A DNA stretch of 20,206 nt from Hemicentrotus pulcherrimus (GCA_003118195.1 BEXV01000321.1:152864-173069), one strand, 5' to 3'; shown: positions 10,683-20,206, counted from the first letter of the stretch. Program-made: numbers and translations. The notes: generated from the letters alone by a model not told the origin.

Positions 10683-11134
10683 TTAAAGGGGAAGTCCATC
10701 CTGTAAGCAATCATCAGTGAAATACAAATTGGCAACACAGTGAAGTAACTTGAGAGCACCTCTCCAATTTGCTCTGTACAGAAAATTTAATGAACTTTCA
10801 TTTTCTTTGTTCTTGGTGACGGAATATATTTGTTTTGATATACATGTACAGGGGTTGTATAACAACATATTAGAAACAATTATATTTAGGGTCAATGTAT
10901 GATTTTCTTAAGGGAAAATATAGATTTTTGTAGTTTTTTAAATCATGGCAAATGGAAGGGTCCCTTGCAAGTTACGTCACAGAGTTGCCAATTTGTGTTT
11001 GATTGATTGCACCTTCAAAAATTCAATATTTTCTTATATTTAATCCGTTTTTGCTCAAACTTTCACTGACTCATTTCTTTTATTTTTCTGCTTCTATTAA
11101 AACCAACTTAATATCAGGGTGGACTTCCCCTTAA
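10683..11134. mobile_element. MITE, family 2
   Basis: 452 bp with terminal inverted repeats AAGGGGAAGTCCAYCCTG at both ends (left end from 10683; right end cagggtggacttcccctt to 11132), TTAA at both outer edges. Inverted similarity continues inward: GCAATCA...ACAAATTGGCAAC...AGT.A.GTAAC near 10706-10748 pairs with the complement of about 10972-11012. There is no transposase, so it is non-autonomous. It is distinct from the TTAAAGGGATC family, although both ends begin TTAAAGGG. Orientation is arbitrary. Confidence 0.85.
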
Positions 11135-11350
11135 TATTTGTATCGAGTCGACCCTTTTGGTGTTAATAAACCAGCATACCTGATACTAGAAATCATGAAT
11201 AAACAATAACACAATTTCTTTAATACTTAGGCATATTACAAGTCTAAGCGAGCCAGGAATTACCATAAACTAAGAGTTTCCAGCAATATTGACATTGACA
11301 TACAGACCAAGAAACTACACAAAGAGGCTGAAAGTAGGCTAGAATGTTGA

Positions 11351-11354
<4 letters not shown>

Positions 11355-11406
<52 letters not shown>

Positions 11407-11444
11407 GCGTGTGTGCGTGTGCGTGCGTGTGTGTGTGTGTGTGT
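11355..11444. repeat. (GT)n microsatellite, 90 bp
   Basis: Longest microsatellite in the window: pure GT for about 46 bp, then GT with GC interruptions, then GT again. The complementary-strand Thr-His ORF over it is an artefact. Alternating purine-pyrimidine tracts of this length can adopt Z-DNA. Confidence 0.97.
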
Positions 11445-12142
11445 AGAGTGTGAGTGAGTTCATCATCAGGGTACGATCCTTACATTCCACAAACCTCGTC
11501 TCATCCCATTATCTCTTACCCTACTACATTTCATCCCATCGAGACTAAACACTACACCTATTCAATCGCAATAAGCCTTCATCCTTCCTGCCTGCCTGAC
11601 CAAGCTACAATCAATTATTCCTCTACGCAAGTCTGACCGATCAAGTTTTAACAAAACAATGCACGGCTCATGGAAAGGTTGGGGGGGGAGGGGAGGGTAG
11701 AGGATTCAAATCAATGCATGCAGATATCAAAGACATATTTTTAATATCAAGTATCTTTTCCTAGGTAAATCAATCAATAATTGATAACACTAAGGTGTAA
11801 GCTAATCATCCTATCATCAGGGTGTTTTTAAAATGTCAACACAGCTACAGTGAGCCATGGGTGTTTAGCACGATATTGAGATAACAGAATAACGTTTTAG
11901 GAGATATAAACATGAAAGATTTACTGCCCTCTACACTACGACACTGTCATCACTGGAAAACTCTCTTTCTCTCTTCAGCTTAACCAGGGATATGAGACTT
12001 TAAATATCCCTGGCTTAACAGAGCTCTTATAAACAACACAAAACACACAGTGCTAAATATACACATTGATGCATCTAATGCCACTACATCCACCCATATT
12101 TTACAAGAGGAGCGATCTCAAACATTTGGAAAATGCACTTAC

Positions 12143-12174
12143 CGACATTCCGGGAGCTTTCCTTCTCTTGTGCG
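12143..12174 (-). CDS. E-protein micro-exon B: second half of the NLS
   Basis: 32 nt, too short to appear as an ORF. It is bounded by ttttcttttttcag|CG (AG at 12175-12176) and TCG|GTAAGT (GT at 12141-12142), both near consensus. With the last base C of exon A it reads P-HKRRKAPGMS and ends in phase 0. This aligns with the vertebrate exon encoding KKVRKVPPGLPSS directly before VYAP. Together with RRR in exon A it forms a bipartite nuclear localisation signal: RRR, a 13-residue spacer, KRRK. In human TCF4 the equivalent exons (8-9) carry an NLS and are skipped in delta isoforms. Skipping B alone would shift the frame here; skipping A and B together would not. Confidence 0.87.
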
Positions 12175-12985
12175 CTGAAAAAAGAAAACCCAAAAGAAGG
12201 AGAACAAACTTGAGTTTGGCTGGCTGAAATAAGTAATAATTTCGTTTGCAAGACTGAGCAGACAGGATGACAAAGTTAGTTGCTGATCTTCCTTTCTTGA
12301 AGAGTGCCCTCTATAGTTACAATACAGACAATAAAGTCATTGTTCTTGGCTAGCTGGCTGGATAGATGGATGGATTTGGCCTTATTTGTTCTTGCACATT
12401 TTCATCACTGATAAATTTCAAAATAACATTTACTAAGAACCTACAAAAAAGCTTTGTTTAAAATCCATCCATGATCCTTAACACATAATTTTACTCCCTT
12501 TACAAAAGCAACAACAAAAGAATGATATTTTTTACATTTAAATACTAGTATTTTCTTGTTAACAGATAAGGATGCAGGTACACTCATAAACCATTTTAGA
12601 GATTTTTGTTTTCCTTTATTTGTTGATTAATCAAACTACTCAAGATAGCAACACTTGGTGATGGCTTCCAAGCTCTTATGCTTAGAAAAATTTCTTGCAG
12701 CACATAACATTTTTTTCTTCTTCATAGATGTGCAAAAATTGATTTGTCTTTCAGATTGCCAAAGCCCAACGAATTCAGCTTTTGTGTCCATCCTTGAATA
12801 TATTAAATATTGAACAGTCTATACTGTATAGCATCATTCTTAACGACTCTGTGGTAGCAGTTAGGGGGAAACGTTGATTATTCTATGCACCTGTTCGCAG
12901 TACTTTTCCTTTATCTTCATCCTACGCTATGCGTTTAGGATCAATCACTCTTTATAAATGGCCTCTATTACTGGAAATCTCTCTC

Positions 12986-13026
<41 letters not shown>

Positions 13027-13568
13027 CTCTTATCTCTTTGATGATTTCTACTTGTTGTATGGCCATAATTTGTACATCTTGTTTTATTATCATGAAATGG
13101 CATCTCCCTGGGAAGTGCAAGGTATAGATCTTATCCCACTATCATCTATGATGAATTATTCAAGTGTCAAAGGAATGAGATTCATGAGAAAGACCTAGAT
13201 GGTCTGATAAAAAAAAACTGTATGCTCCATCATAGGTGCATAATGGCTGGCCCTCACATATTGAATTTTAGGTGGGTGGTTTCAGCTACATCCTGGTAGC
13301 CCAACTATCAAAGAATTATCCATCGATTATGGTGAATTAATTTGTGCACCAAAGAGAGAGAGGTTATGAATTGTTTCAAATCTGTTTAACTAGTCAAGAT
13401 AATTTCCACCACAAAACCAACCTCAATAATTAGCATTTACCAAACTTAATATATCTACTCTGTATTTTGAATAAACTTGAATTTCATAATTACTACCAGA
13501 TAGATTGATAAATATACCCTCATCATAATCTTGATAATATATAGCTTCAATGAGAATACAATACTTAC
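12175..13568 (-). other. Intron A-B (1.4 kb)
   Basis: GTAAGT...CAG intron between exons A and B, containing a CT microsatellite (12991-13022) and short GGAT repeats near 12360-12375. No exon-like sequence recognised. Confidence 0.8.
12991..13022. repeat. (CT)n microsatellite
   Basis: About sixteen CT units on the plus strand, GA on the transcribed strand. Confidence 0.95.
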
Positions 13569-13707
13569 GTAGTAAGGAAGGAGGGTCGGGCATGAGTGAA
13601 GACCGCCTGCGGTTATACATATAAGGTGAGCCCGGTTTGTTGTGTGGAGAAACCGAACCACTGGGACTGGTTATGGACAAGTCATTGCCTATTTGGCCGC
13701 CAATGTT
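13569..13707 (-). CDS. E-protein exon A: KPG..Y block and first half of the bipartite NLS
   Basis: 139 nt, 46 codons plus one base. It starts after the acceptor ctctccttgcag (AG at 13708-13709) in phase 0 and ends at the strong donor AC|GTAAGTAT (GT at 13567-13568) in phase 1. It reads NIGGQIGNDLSITSPSG..., then HNKPGSPYMYNRRRSSLMPD, then PPSLL. The KPGSPYMYNRRR stretch matches vertebrate KPG.(Q/A)YY...RRR, where the same exon precedes the short KKVRK exon. The triple arginine is the first basic cluster of the NLS mapped in TCF4. An open frame reading on past the donor to about 13423 is intron, not exon. The upstream coding exon it should join (phase 0) was not found up to 20206. Confidence 0.87.
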
Positions 13708-14300
13708 CTGCAAGGAGAGAAAATCAAACCAATTATTTCATTGCAGCTACCGGTATCTTAAAATACAATTCAAAAGGTGCCATTTACCTTCTTTTTTTTT
13801 TAAATCAATTTTCTTTGTAGTACACCCTAAATGCAACAATGAAATGTGAATTAGTAAACAAAAACATTTTCTGCCAGGTATGTGCTACCATGTTGGAGGA
13901 CATTTGCTCTATCATGATAGAAATGATATAAAAATCGAATTTTAATGGTGGCACTTTCTAATCATAATGAAAATCACGATGTTAAAACAATAAGAATAAC
14001 TTTTATTATGACAAACACCATTTATCTATGTCTTTACACACTTTTCACATACATGTACAATGCACTTTCTATTTTCATCATATCCACCATAAATTTGCTC
14101 TTGAAAATACCAACCACCCATATTTGAAAGCCTGTATCTTCTCATTCTCACCATTTTAACATCCATCAGTCCTTCATCTTTCTTATCCCGAATCTAAGCA
14201 TCACACTTCTCATTCAAACACACAATGAACAAACTACCTTCATCACCACACAAACAAAGAATCTCTGCCTTTTCACTGCAATTTCTCTTTCAAGGCAGTC

Positions 14301-14670
14301 TTAAAGGCATCGTTGAACAATGTTAAATCTGAGATGCAAGGCTTTACGTGTTTATCAGTGTCTGTGATATGGTGTAATATTGAAGCCCTAAACAAATTGC
14401 GCTTTCAAATGATCATGTAGTGCCTCAAAATAGTACAAATCTGACCAGTTTTACCATACTCATTTTCCCCAATAGACTGTAGTGTTAAAAACCGTTAGGA
14501 AAAAAGATATTGAAATTTCGATTTCCAATCATAAATATCTTGATATTCAGACAGGCTTGTAAAAGTCATGGGATTCCTGACTGACCTAAAGGTTTATAAT
14601 AATGATTGAAGCATGAGCTAAATCCAAGATTTTGTTTAGAATCTGGGGCAAAGATACCCAATCCCTTTAA
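14301..14670 (-). mobile_element. MITE, family 1 copy 2 (opposite orientation to copy 1)
   Basis: 370 bp; left end TTAAAGGCATCG and right end ATCCCTTTAA. The reverse complement aligns end to end with 4322-4708, sharing long matches such as GCTTCAATATT, CATATCACAGACACTGATAA, TTTAGCTCATG and AAACCTTTAGGTCAGTCAGGAA (in part), with scattered substitutions and small indels. It lies about 0.6 kb upstream of exon A in the transcript. Confidence 0.85.
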
Positions 14671-15469
14671 TGTACAACTGCAGGTAATTGCGGCTGTTTT
14701 CTATTTGAATGGGCAATGAGACATACAAAAATAGGGATAATGACAAATTATGAAGAGAAATCATATGGATTTTCATCCGAATACTAGTATATAAGATGAA
14801 CGATCTATGATAGTCTCGTAGGTTCTCACAGAGCGTGGCACAAACTCACGAAGTGTGAGGGCTCTCATGTTTTTAGAAGAAATACATTCCAAATCCTCCT
14901 GCTGGCACACGAAAAGCTCAGGTGGACTTACAGCGTACAACCCTTATTTTGATTCCTCTGAATCCCCCTATTCACCCACTTCATGAATTTGTCTAATAAG
15001 AATTCATAGGAAAAATAAAGAGGGTTCAAATGCTCTTAAAATGTAATTACTGCAATTAAATTTCATACAATTATTCATTATGCTCCTCTAAATCACTTCC
15101 TATCCATGAATATTTTTTTTTAAAAACCCTTTGATCACTAATCCATTCTAAACAAATATGAGCTGGGTCATGTTCAACACAATGTAAAAAAGAAAGTGAT
15201 TTTTTAAAAGGTAAGGGGAAAAAAAACATACTAGATAACTTGTTATGGCATTAATCAGGGCTCCACACAATTTTTATTTTTTGGAATGCGTTATGAATTG
15301 AATTTGAAAGATTGTATGAAAGAGCCCTCTGTAATTACTTCAAAATTTGGGGGGTCACATCTTGTGTTTTGGGCACTCATGTGTCATGGGCGCTTGCTAG
15401 TGTCCATCCCTGAATATATGCATATCTTGCTCATTTACATGGCATTAAAATATTTAAAGGGAGTGTAGC

Positions 15470-15620
15470 CTAACTAGACTACGTGGCTTTCCCATGGCCT
15501 GACTGCCGATCGGGTATAATACGACCTAGGACGATGCGACCGCAGCAATCATGTGCATGCAACATTTGTGAAACAGAAGCGTGAGGAGAACTTTGGTCTG
15601 TTTTGCAAACGCTGACCATG
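15470..15620. other. CpG-rich patch, unidentified
   Basis: Between about 15486 and 15555 there are at least eight CpGs (CCGATCGG, ACGACC, GACGATGCGACCGC) in otherwise CpG-poor sequence. Short frames on both strands are broken by stops. No tRNA fold or domain recognised. It may be an old transposon piece or a regulatory element. Confidence 0.25.
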
Positions 15621-16421
15621 TAGAGAATAAGTCACTGACTACCGTTAATCAAGTCCATTCGTTTACATGCAGTTGTCCAAAAGAAGACCTAGATGGCATT
15701 AACCAGTATTTGCCAAGCTACACTACCTTTTAATATTTGTTTAAAACAAGATTTTGACAAGAAAGACTAAATGTACAATGCCAATTCAGTCAGACTGACT
15801 GACAGCACATAATGTAGAAATATTAGGCACAGCAATCAAAAACTGTAATGCATGATCATCAACATTATCTACAAGCAGTAAGTTCCTGACCAATAGCAAA
15901 TCTCACATCTGTGGTCCATTGTTTACTAATGTATTGTGTTTTACTTTCCATTGTTATCTCATTATTATTCATTTGTGTTTTTAAGCACACACACCCAGCC
16001 ACCTCTCTCTCTCCTTCTCTCCATATCTTACACACTCTCTTCAATCATATCCCTTTCTTTAACTCTCTACAGGACTTCCATATTTGTTGCATTTTCCACC
16101 CTTTTCTTTCTATTTTGTGAGTATGATTGTGCTAGTCGATCAACTTATTCTTGGCAGTATTTCCTTTGAACTATTACAATATCAGATTGGTTTAATGGCA
16201 TTTAAAAGAAACAACCAAGTGTCAACTCCATTTGACCTACTCTACCTTAAATTACATCTTCTGCGGTTCAGTTCTAGATCTTTAAACAAATACTAGTTCT
16301 TCAGGACGAATTTCACTGATTAATGGTGCTGATACAAAAACACAACAAATGTGTGAATATAGTGAAAAAGGGAACATTGTGTACATGTGCTCACAAATAG
16401 AATGGAAAGATTTATTTTACT

Positions 16422-16522
16422 TCTCTCTCTCTCTTTCTCTGTCTGTCTGTCTCTCTCTCTGTCTCTCTCTCTCCCTCTGTCTCTCTCTCTCTCTCTCTCT
16501 CTCCTTCCATCTCTCTCTCTCT
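16422..16522. repeat. (CT)n / (CTGT)n tract, 100 bp
   Basis: Nearly pure CT with GTCT interruptions. Both plus-strand ORFs through it give poly(Ser-Leu) and are artefacts. Confidence 0.95.
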
Positions 16523-16682
16523 ATGCTGCCACCAACCAACCAGAATTAGTTTCTTCCTCCGAACCTACAATGCATCACTCAGACACGTCTCAAGGACTCC
16601 TCTCACTAGCACAATGGCAGTCTACTTCCCCTTGTACTTTGCTTTCTCTCCAACAGCGTCCGTCCCCATGAAAAAGGCTCGG

Positions 16683-16700
16683 TCTCTCTCTCTCTCTCTC
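16683..16700. repeat. (CT)n microsatellite
   Basis: Nine CT units, 160 bp beyond the larger CT tract. Confidence 0.9.
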
Positions 16701-18201
16701 GATCCAGTGAAACAAAGCCCGATGAATCATTGCTTTCATTTACCTTTCAAATCAAATCTATGTGTATTTAGATTTCTCCTTTTACTATAAAAAGAAAAAG
16801 AAACCCACAATGGTCATAGTCTTTATCACATAATTTCTCAATCCACGCTCACATTTTAATAACCTGTCAAAATGATAACTGCACAGGTAGTGTTTATTAA
16901 GCTGATATTTATCATACTTTACTTATGTATTTGTTCAATGATTTCTTCAGTTTTATCCAAGAAAAGTCCTATCTGTTAATTGCATTTTTTACTGTTTTCC
17001 GATTCTGGATTTTTATTTCATCATATGACCATTACCATAACATATTTACTTTGATTTACATTCAACTCATTACCTTATAATTTCTTTCCCAAAGAAATGT
17101 ACACAGAATCTAAAATTGTTCATCGTATAATCAAATTTGCAGTAATCACTGCTCAAAATCAGGTGAAATCAATAAATGCTAGCAAACATAGAGATGTAAA
17201 GAGTATATGAGCCCCCTCCTCACAGATAGATCTAGGGCGAGTGACCTGATAAAACGACAGAGTGAATGAATTATTCATTTTGGTTTCCTCACTGCCAAGA
17301 GAGCGTGATGATGAGCCATTAACCACAAACTTAATTACAACTTCTTCTCGAGAAGGAAACAAAAATCGTTCTTTCTCCGCAATTGTCACTCACTTGACAA
17401 ATTTTAGAGCAATCTAGAATGTAAATGTTTTGTCTTGGCTCTTAAAGATTGTGTGCTGATGAGATTATGGCTTTCCAATTTACCCAGATCTGTACTTTAA
17501 AGTGCCCTTCATCGCCGGTTCTTCTGAACCTACAAAGTAGCAATAATATTTACAAAACAGAGAGATGCAAATTGCCTTCTAGCTTGTGGTGATAACTGTC
17601 ATACTTCATATGACAATCATCTACATTCAGGTTCATGTAGGTTTTTTTTTCTTTGCCAAAAGCAACTTTCTTTTTTTGACAGGAAAACTCCTCATACACC
17701 CTAAAGGTTATCCATGTTTTAAACACTAATTATATTATAGATCCTTTCCTGGCTGTTTATTTGAGTCTCTTATTTCAAGTGAAAGGACACTTAAGATGCT
17801 TGTGAAAGGGGAATGAACCTTGGGAAAGTACTTTTCATTTTTTCACCTAATGAACAAACAAGTGCACAATGAAATATATTGAAAATTGAATAATATTACT
17901 TTATATCAACATGATAGTAGTTTAATAAGTTTTTGGATATTAATACTTACAATAATAGGAAAAAAACCTGTTATGAAATCAAAGACAGATTTTATGCATG
18001 GATAGAAATTTCAACATTATCTGTGAGGGCTCAAAATAGAACCAATGTTACCTGCCTTGTGTTTTGTAACCCACTTCGGGATCAGGTAAAAATTCTCCTA
18101 CCAACAGTACTTGCACCCNGGCATGTGTACAAAGAAAGGTGAATGAAAATAACACCTTTAGGGTATTAGTGGAAGTAGTGGAAGGTTTACGAAAACAGGA
18201 G

Positions 18202-18235
18202 TTACCTGGTGCTTTGGGTAATAAAGACCAGGTAA
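18202..18235. repeat. 9-bp inverted repeat with donor-like half-sites
   Basis: TTACCTGGT (18202-18210) and its exact reverse complement ACCAGGTAA (18227-18235), spacer 16 nt. Each arm reads as CAG|GTAA, a splice-donor consensus, one per strand. Confidence 0.6.
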
Positions 18236-18507
18236 GAAACTCAGGAATTCGGTAATCTTAAGATTGAGAGGATAACACTCCAAGCAAGCTTTCAAAATTG
18301 AATACATGTGTGTGTGACAGAGGGCCATGTAACACAATAGGGTCATTCACATAGACACAAAGGAATCAGATTTGTATCGTCATTCAAATTGCACATTCTT
18401 TATTTTAATTCACACGTGAAATACATAAAAATCAACTTTCTCATCCCAATTGAGAAACTTAAGCACTCAACAGATAATCATAGTTATTCAAAAAATATCC
18501 AGTCAAT

Positions 18508-18547
18508 TAAGAGTTGAAATGATAATATAAGAGTTGAAATGATAATA
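18508..18547. repeat. Perfect 20-bp tandem duplication
   Basis: TAAGAGTTGAAATGATAATA occurs twice without a mismatch or spacer (18508-18527, 18528-18547). Confidence 0.95.
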
Positions 18548-19421
18548 AACTAAATCTTGTTAGCTATATTTACACTTTTATCCGTTTTCACATGATAAAT
18601 ATTACAATTCATAAGCCTAACTTTAACAGAATACTTTTTTTATAAGTTGTTTCCTATCAATTCATCAGATTTGGGCATAAATCAATTATTGATGTATGTA
18701 CAGAAAAATGATGTGGCAAACTACATTCTAGAATAGACATGAGACTAACAGGTTAAGCCTCCAATGCATATTACATGTACCAATGTTCAAGCATTCATGT
18801 TCAAGATTTCAAAATCATGTAAATTCTCTTAGTATTATAGTGTGATCTATATTTAAATATAAGCGGTTTTGTTGCTGCTTTTTCTACATAATGAATGCTA
18901 ACCCAATTTCTGTAAAACACATTTTGGTTATTCAGGAATTTTGGGGAATGTTGGATAACACCACATTGGTCATTGATTGCTATGTAAATTGATATGAGTG
19001 AGAGGTTAATTTCACTGTATAGAACACCCATAAGAATCTGAGTAATGCAGCGATACATTGCATTACCATGGGAACTGCACAGCTGCTGTATTCTCCTGCA
19101 ATCCATATAATATACGCACACCCAAATATTACACTATGCACATCTTCCCTTACACACACACACATACACCATAAATTATTACCAAGGTATTCAAATGTAA
19201 AATCTATTTAATATGGACTATGAATAAAGTGACTGTACAAATAATTGCTTAAATACATGTTGCTTTGGTTAAGGAACCATGAACAAAGTTTAACTGCACG
19301 TTTTCATTGCTTCAAATAGAGTCACTTAAAATTTGCTTTTTGCCTTTTATGGTCCTTGTGGAAGGGATGGCTGAAGAAAATGCAAATAAATGAAGGTGTG
19401 AATCACTTAAACAGTTCATAA

Positions 19422-19464
19422 GATGATGATGATGATGATGATGATGGTGATAGTGATGATGATA
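19422..19464. repeat. (GAT)n microsatellite
   Basis: About fourteen trinucleotide units with GGT and AGT interruptions. Confidence 0.95.
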
Positions 19465-20181
19465 CATTCTTTTATATTGTATACTATGTACTAGAATATA
19501 CCATCCCTTCCTGATTCCAAAGAGCTTTGGAAATGATTATTCCTGCTTCTACTCTTGCTTCCATATATATATCATCAGAACAGAGAACATTGATAAAGAT
19601 AGACATTAATACAAATATCAAAACACTATGGAATCGGAAAGGGCTAGGATTTGGTATTATGTATAAACATGTCTATACAATCAAAATATGCTCATTAGAA
19701 TTAGATTCATAAGCAAAAATGGCAAAAATTGTATTGAGAACAACGCAGGAATAATAGATCAATACAACCTGAGTGATTTGCTAATCGTGAGAATAGCTGT
19801 TGATTTCCCAGCTGTGTTTGCGAGGCAGTGCTCCAACAAACAGTCTATGCCATTCACTCTCTCTTGAATCTCTCTCATTACCTTATTTTTTTACATCAAT
19901 ATTACAGGGATGGCTGAGCACTGCCTCAATCTGTATAGAGTGTAAGCATGTGTCTATAAGTGTTGCTCATTCTATTGAAGATGAATTCTTATGTGTCATA
20001 TGTTACCAGACACTGATGCATGAAATTTAATTTTCAAATTGTTCATGGCCCTTCCACTGTCTTTATTTATAAACAAAGGAGGATTTCTAATGATCTAAAC
20101 AGTATTAAATAAGGATGCTAATTCAAGGGTAATTTCAAATAGCATAAATATATTGCTGCTTTGTCCTTGTCGCTGTTGTGG

Positions 20182-20206
20182 TGTTTTTTTTTTTTTTCTT
20201 TTTTTT
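20182..20206. repeat. Poly(T) run at window end
   Basis: T-run with a single C interruption continuing to the edge of the window; it could be a homopolymer or the A-tail of a retroelement on the minus strand whose body lies outside. Confidence 0.6.

Larger units (their letters stand above)
3059..12142 (-). other. Intron B-C (9.1 kb)
   Basis: Largest intron in the window. It carries two MITEs (4322-4708 and 10683-11134), GA, ATT, GTTT and GT microsatellites, a pyrimidine-rich tract (4815-4930), a CpG-enriched stop-poor stretch (5640-6110), an E-box cluster (7746-7899) and two short hairpins (6256-6287 and 9842-9875). No further coding exon is needed for the frame, and none was recognised. Long introns at this position in vertebrate E-protein genes hold alternative promoters. 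Confidence 0.75.
1097..13707 (-). other. E-protein (TCF3/TCF4/TCF12/daughterless family) gene, four internal exons
   Basis: Seen: four minus-strand exons (13569-13707, 12143-12174, 2968-3058, 1097-1263) with GT-AG borders and mutually compatible phases (1, 0, 1). The joined peptide follows the order of vertebrate E-proteins: KPG..Y block, RRR plus KRRK basic clusters, VY-P block with SPKPP and F-M, then WSS-NGM and SSSY. Known of the family: E-proteins are nuclear class I bHLH factors that bind E-boxes (CANNTG) as homodimers or with tissue-specific class II bHLH partners such as achaete-scute, atonal/neurogenin, MyoD and Twist types, and are titrated by Id proteins. The part covered lies between activation domain AD1 (upstream, outside the window) and AD2/LH (downstream, outside). 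The bHLH is not in the window. Which of the three vertebrate paralogues it matches cannot be said; invertebrates usually have one copy. Confidence 0.87.
13708..20206 (-). other. Intron or 5' region upstream of exon A; no coding exon identified
   Basis: 6.5 kb scanned on the minus strand for an exon ending in phase 0 and resembling the vertebrate (K)(T/S)ERG(S/A)(Y/F) block; no convincing match. It contains MITE family 1 copy 2 (14301-14670), CT-rich tracts, a CpG-rich patch (15478-15560), a 20-bp tandem duplication, a GAT repeat and a terminal poly(T). One ambiguous base (n) at 18119. Confidence 0.6.

Noticed and set aside
11260..11490. Thr-His repeat ORF on the minus strand
   Set aside because: Translation of the GT microsatellite only.
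3059..12142. HEBAlt/TCF4-A type alternative first exon (MYCAY...YYYNGK) in the B-C intron
   Set aside because: Looked for on the minus strand; no matching motif with a phase-0 donor was seen.
14920..15000. Strong donor CGCT|GTAAGT on the minus strand (GT about 14927) as exon upstream of A
   Set aside because: The only open frame ends in phase 2, incompatible with exon A, and the peptide has no E-protein similarity.
15470..15620. tRNA or other structured RNA gene
   Set aside because: No acceptor stem, TpsiC-like arm or A/B boxes could be lined up.
16349..16671. Two Ser-Leu-rich plus-strand ORFs
   Set aside because: Both are translations of the CT tract at 16422-16522.
17159..17400. Minus-strand ORF with nearby donor TCAA|GTGAGT
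   Set aside because: The donor belongs to a possible 20-nt exon at most. The ORF product has no recognisable family and no compatible splice borders.
18045..18142. Minus-strand GGCAG|GTAACA donor with SRSGLQNTRQ in front, faintly like GRESNLQGCHQ
   Set aside because: An in-frame stop lies two codons upstream and the only acceptor would leave a 22-nt exon. The likeness is too short to trust, and there is an ambiguous base nearby.
1..20206. CRISPR arrays, bacterial operons, prophage or a novel defence system
   Set aside because: The sequence is intron-rich animal DNA; repeats are microsatellites and MITEs, with no regularly spaced repeats or prokaryotic gene structure.

Overview
This is a window of animal genomic DNA. 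It is AT-rich, intron-dominated, full of simple repeats and MITE-like elements, and has no bacterial-style gene packing. By spliced reading on the minus strand I recognise four internal exons of one gene: a class I bHLH transcription factor of the E-protein family (vertebrate TCF3/E2A, TCF4/E2-2 and TCF12/HEB; fly daughterless; the single sea urchin E-protein is often called E12). Composition (roughly one third GC by eye), dense microsatellites, short TTAA-flanked MITEs and frequent TACATGTA palindromes suit a marine invertebrate deuterostome. A sea urchin or other echinoderm is my best guess, but the species is inference.

Layout in the direction of transcription (right to left). 13708-20206 is intron or upstream sequence with repeats and one MITE. 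Exon A (13569-13707) and micro-exon B (12143-12174) together encode the KPG..Y block and a bipartite nuclear localisation signal. A 9.1-kb intron follows, holding two MITEs, several microsatellites and three CpG- or E-box-rich islands. Exon C (2968-3058) encodes the VY-P...SPKPP...FM block. Exon D (1097-1263) encodes the WSS-NGM...SSSY block with a Gly-His-Ser-Gln expansion. 1-1096 is the next intron. All three junctions (A-B phase 1, B-C phase 0, C-D phase 1) join in frame, which with the homology makes the gene model strong. The N-terminal AD1 exons must lie beyond 20206. The LH/AD2 activation domain and the bHLH domain must lie before position 1.

Most open reading frames in the window are chance frames or translations of microsatellites. 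One of them runs across exon C in the wrong frame, and exon B is too short to appear as an ORF.

Most notable points: exons A+B (171 nt, 57 codons, phase 0 at both ends) form a frame-neutral cassette carrying the NLS, bracketed by two copies of one MITE in opposite orientation, a layout that could favour skipping or circular RNA. The exon C acceptor is a TAGCAG (NAGNAG) tandem acceptor whose pyrimidine tract is a CT microsatellite. A CpG-rich island with an 86-codon minus-strand ORF in the C-D intron, and a cluster of CAGGTG E-boxes in the B-C intron, are candidate alternative-promoter or autoregulatory elements.
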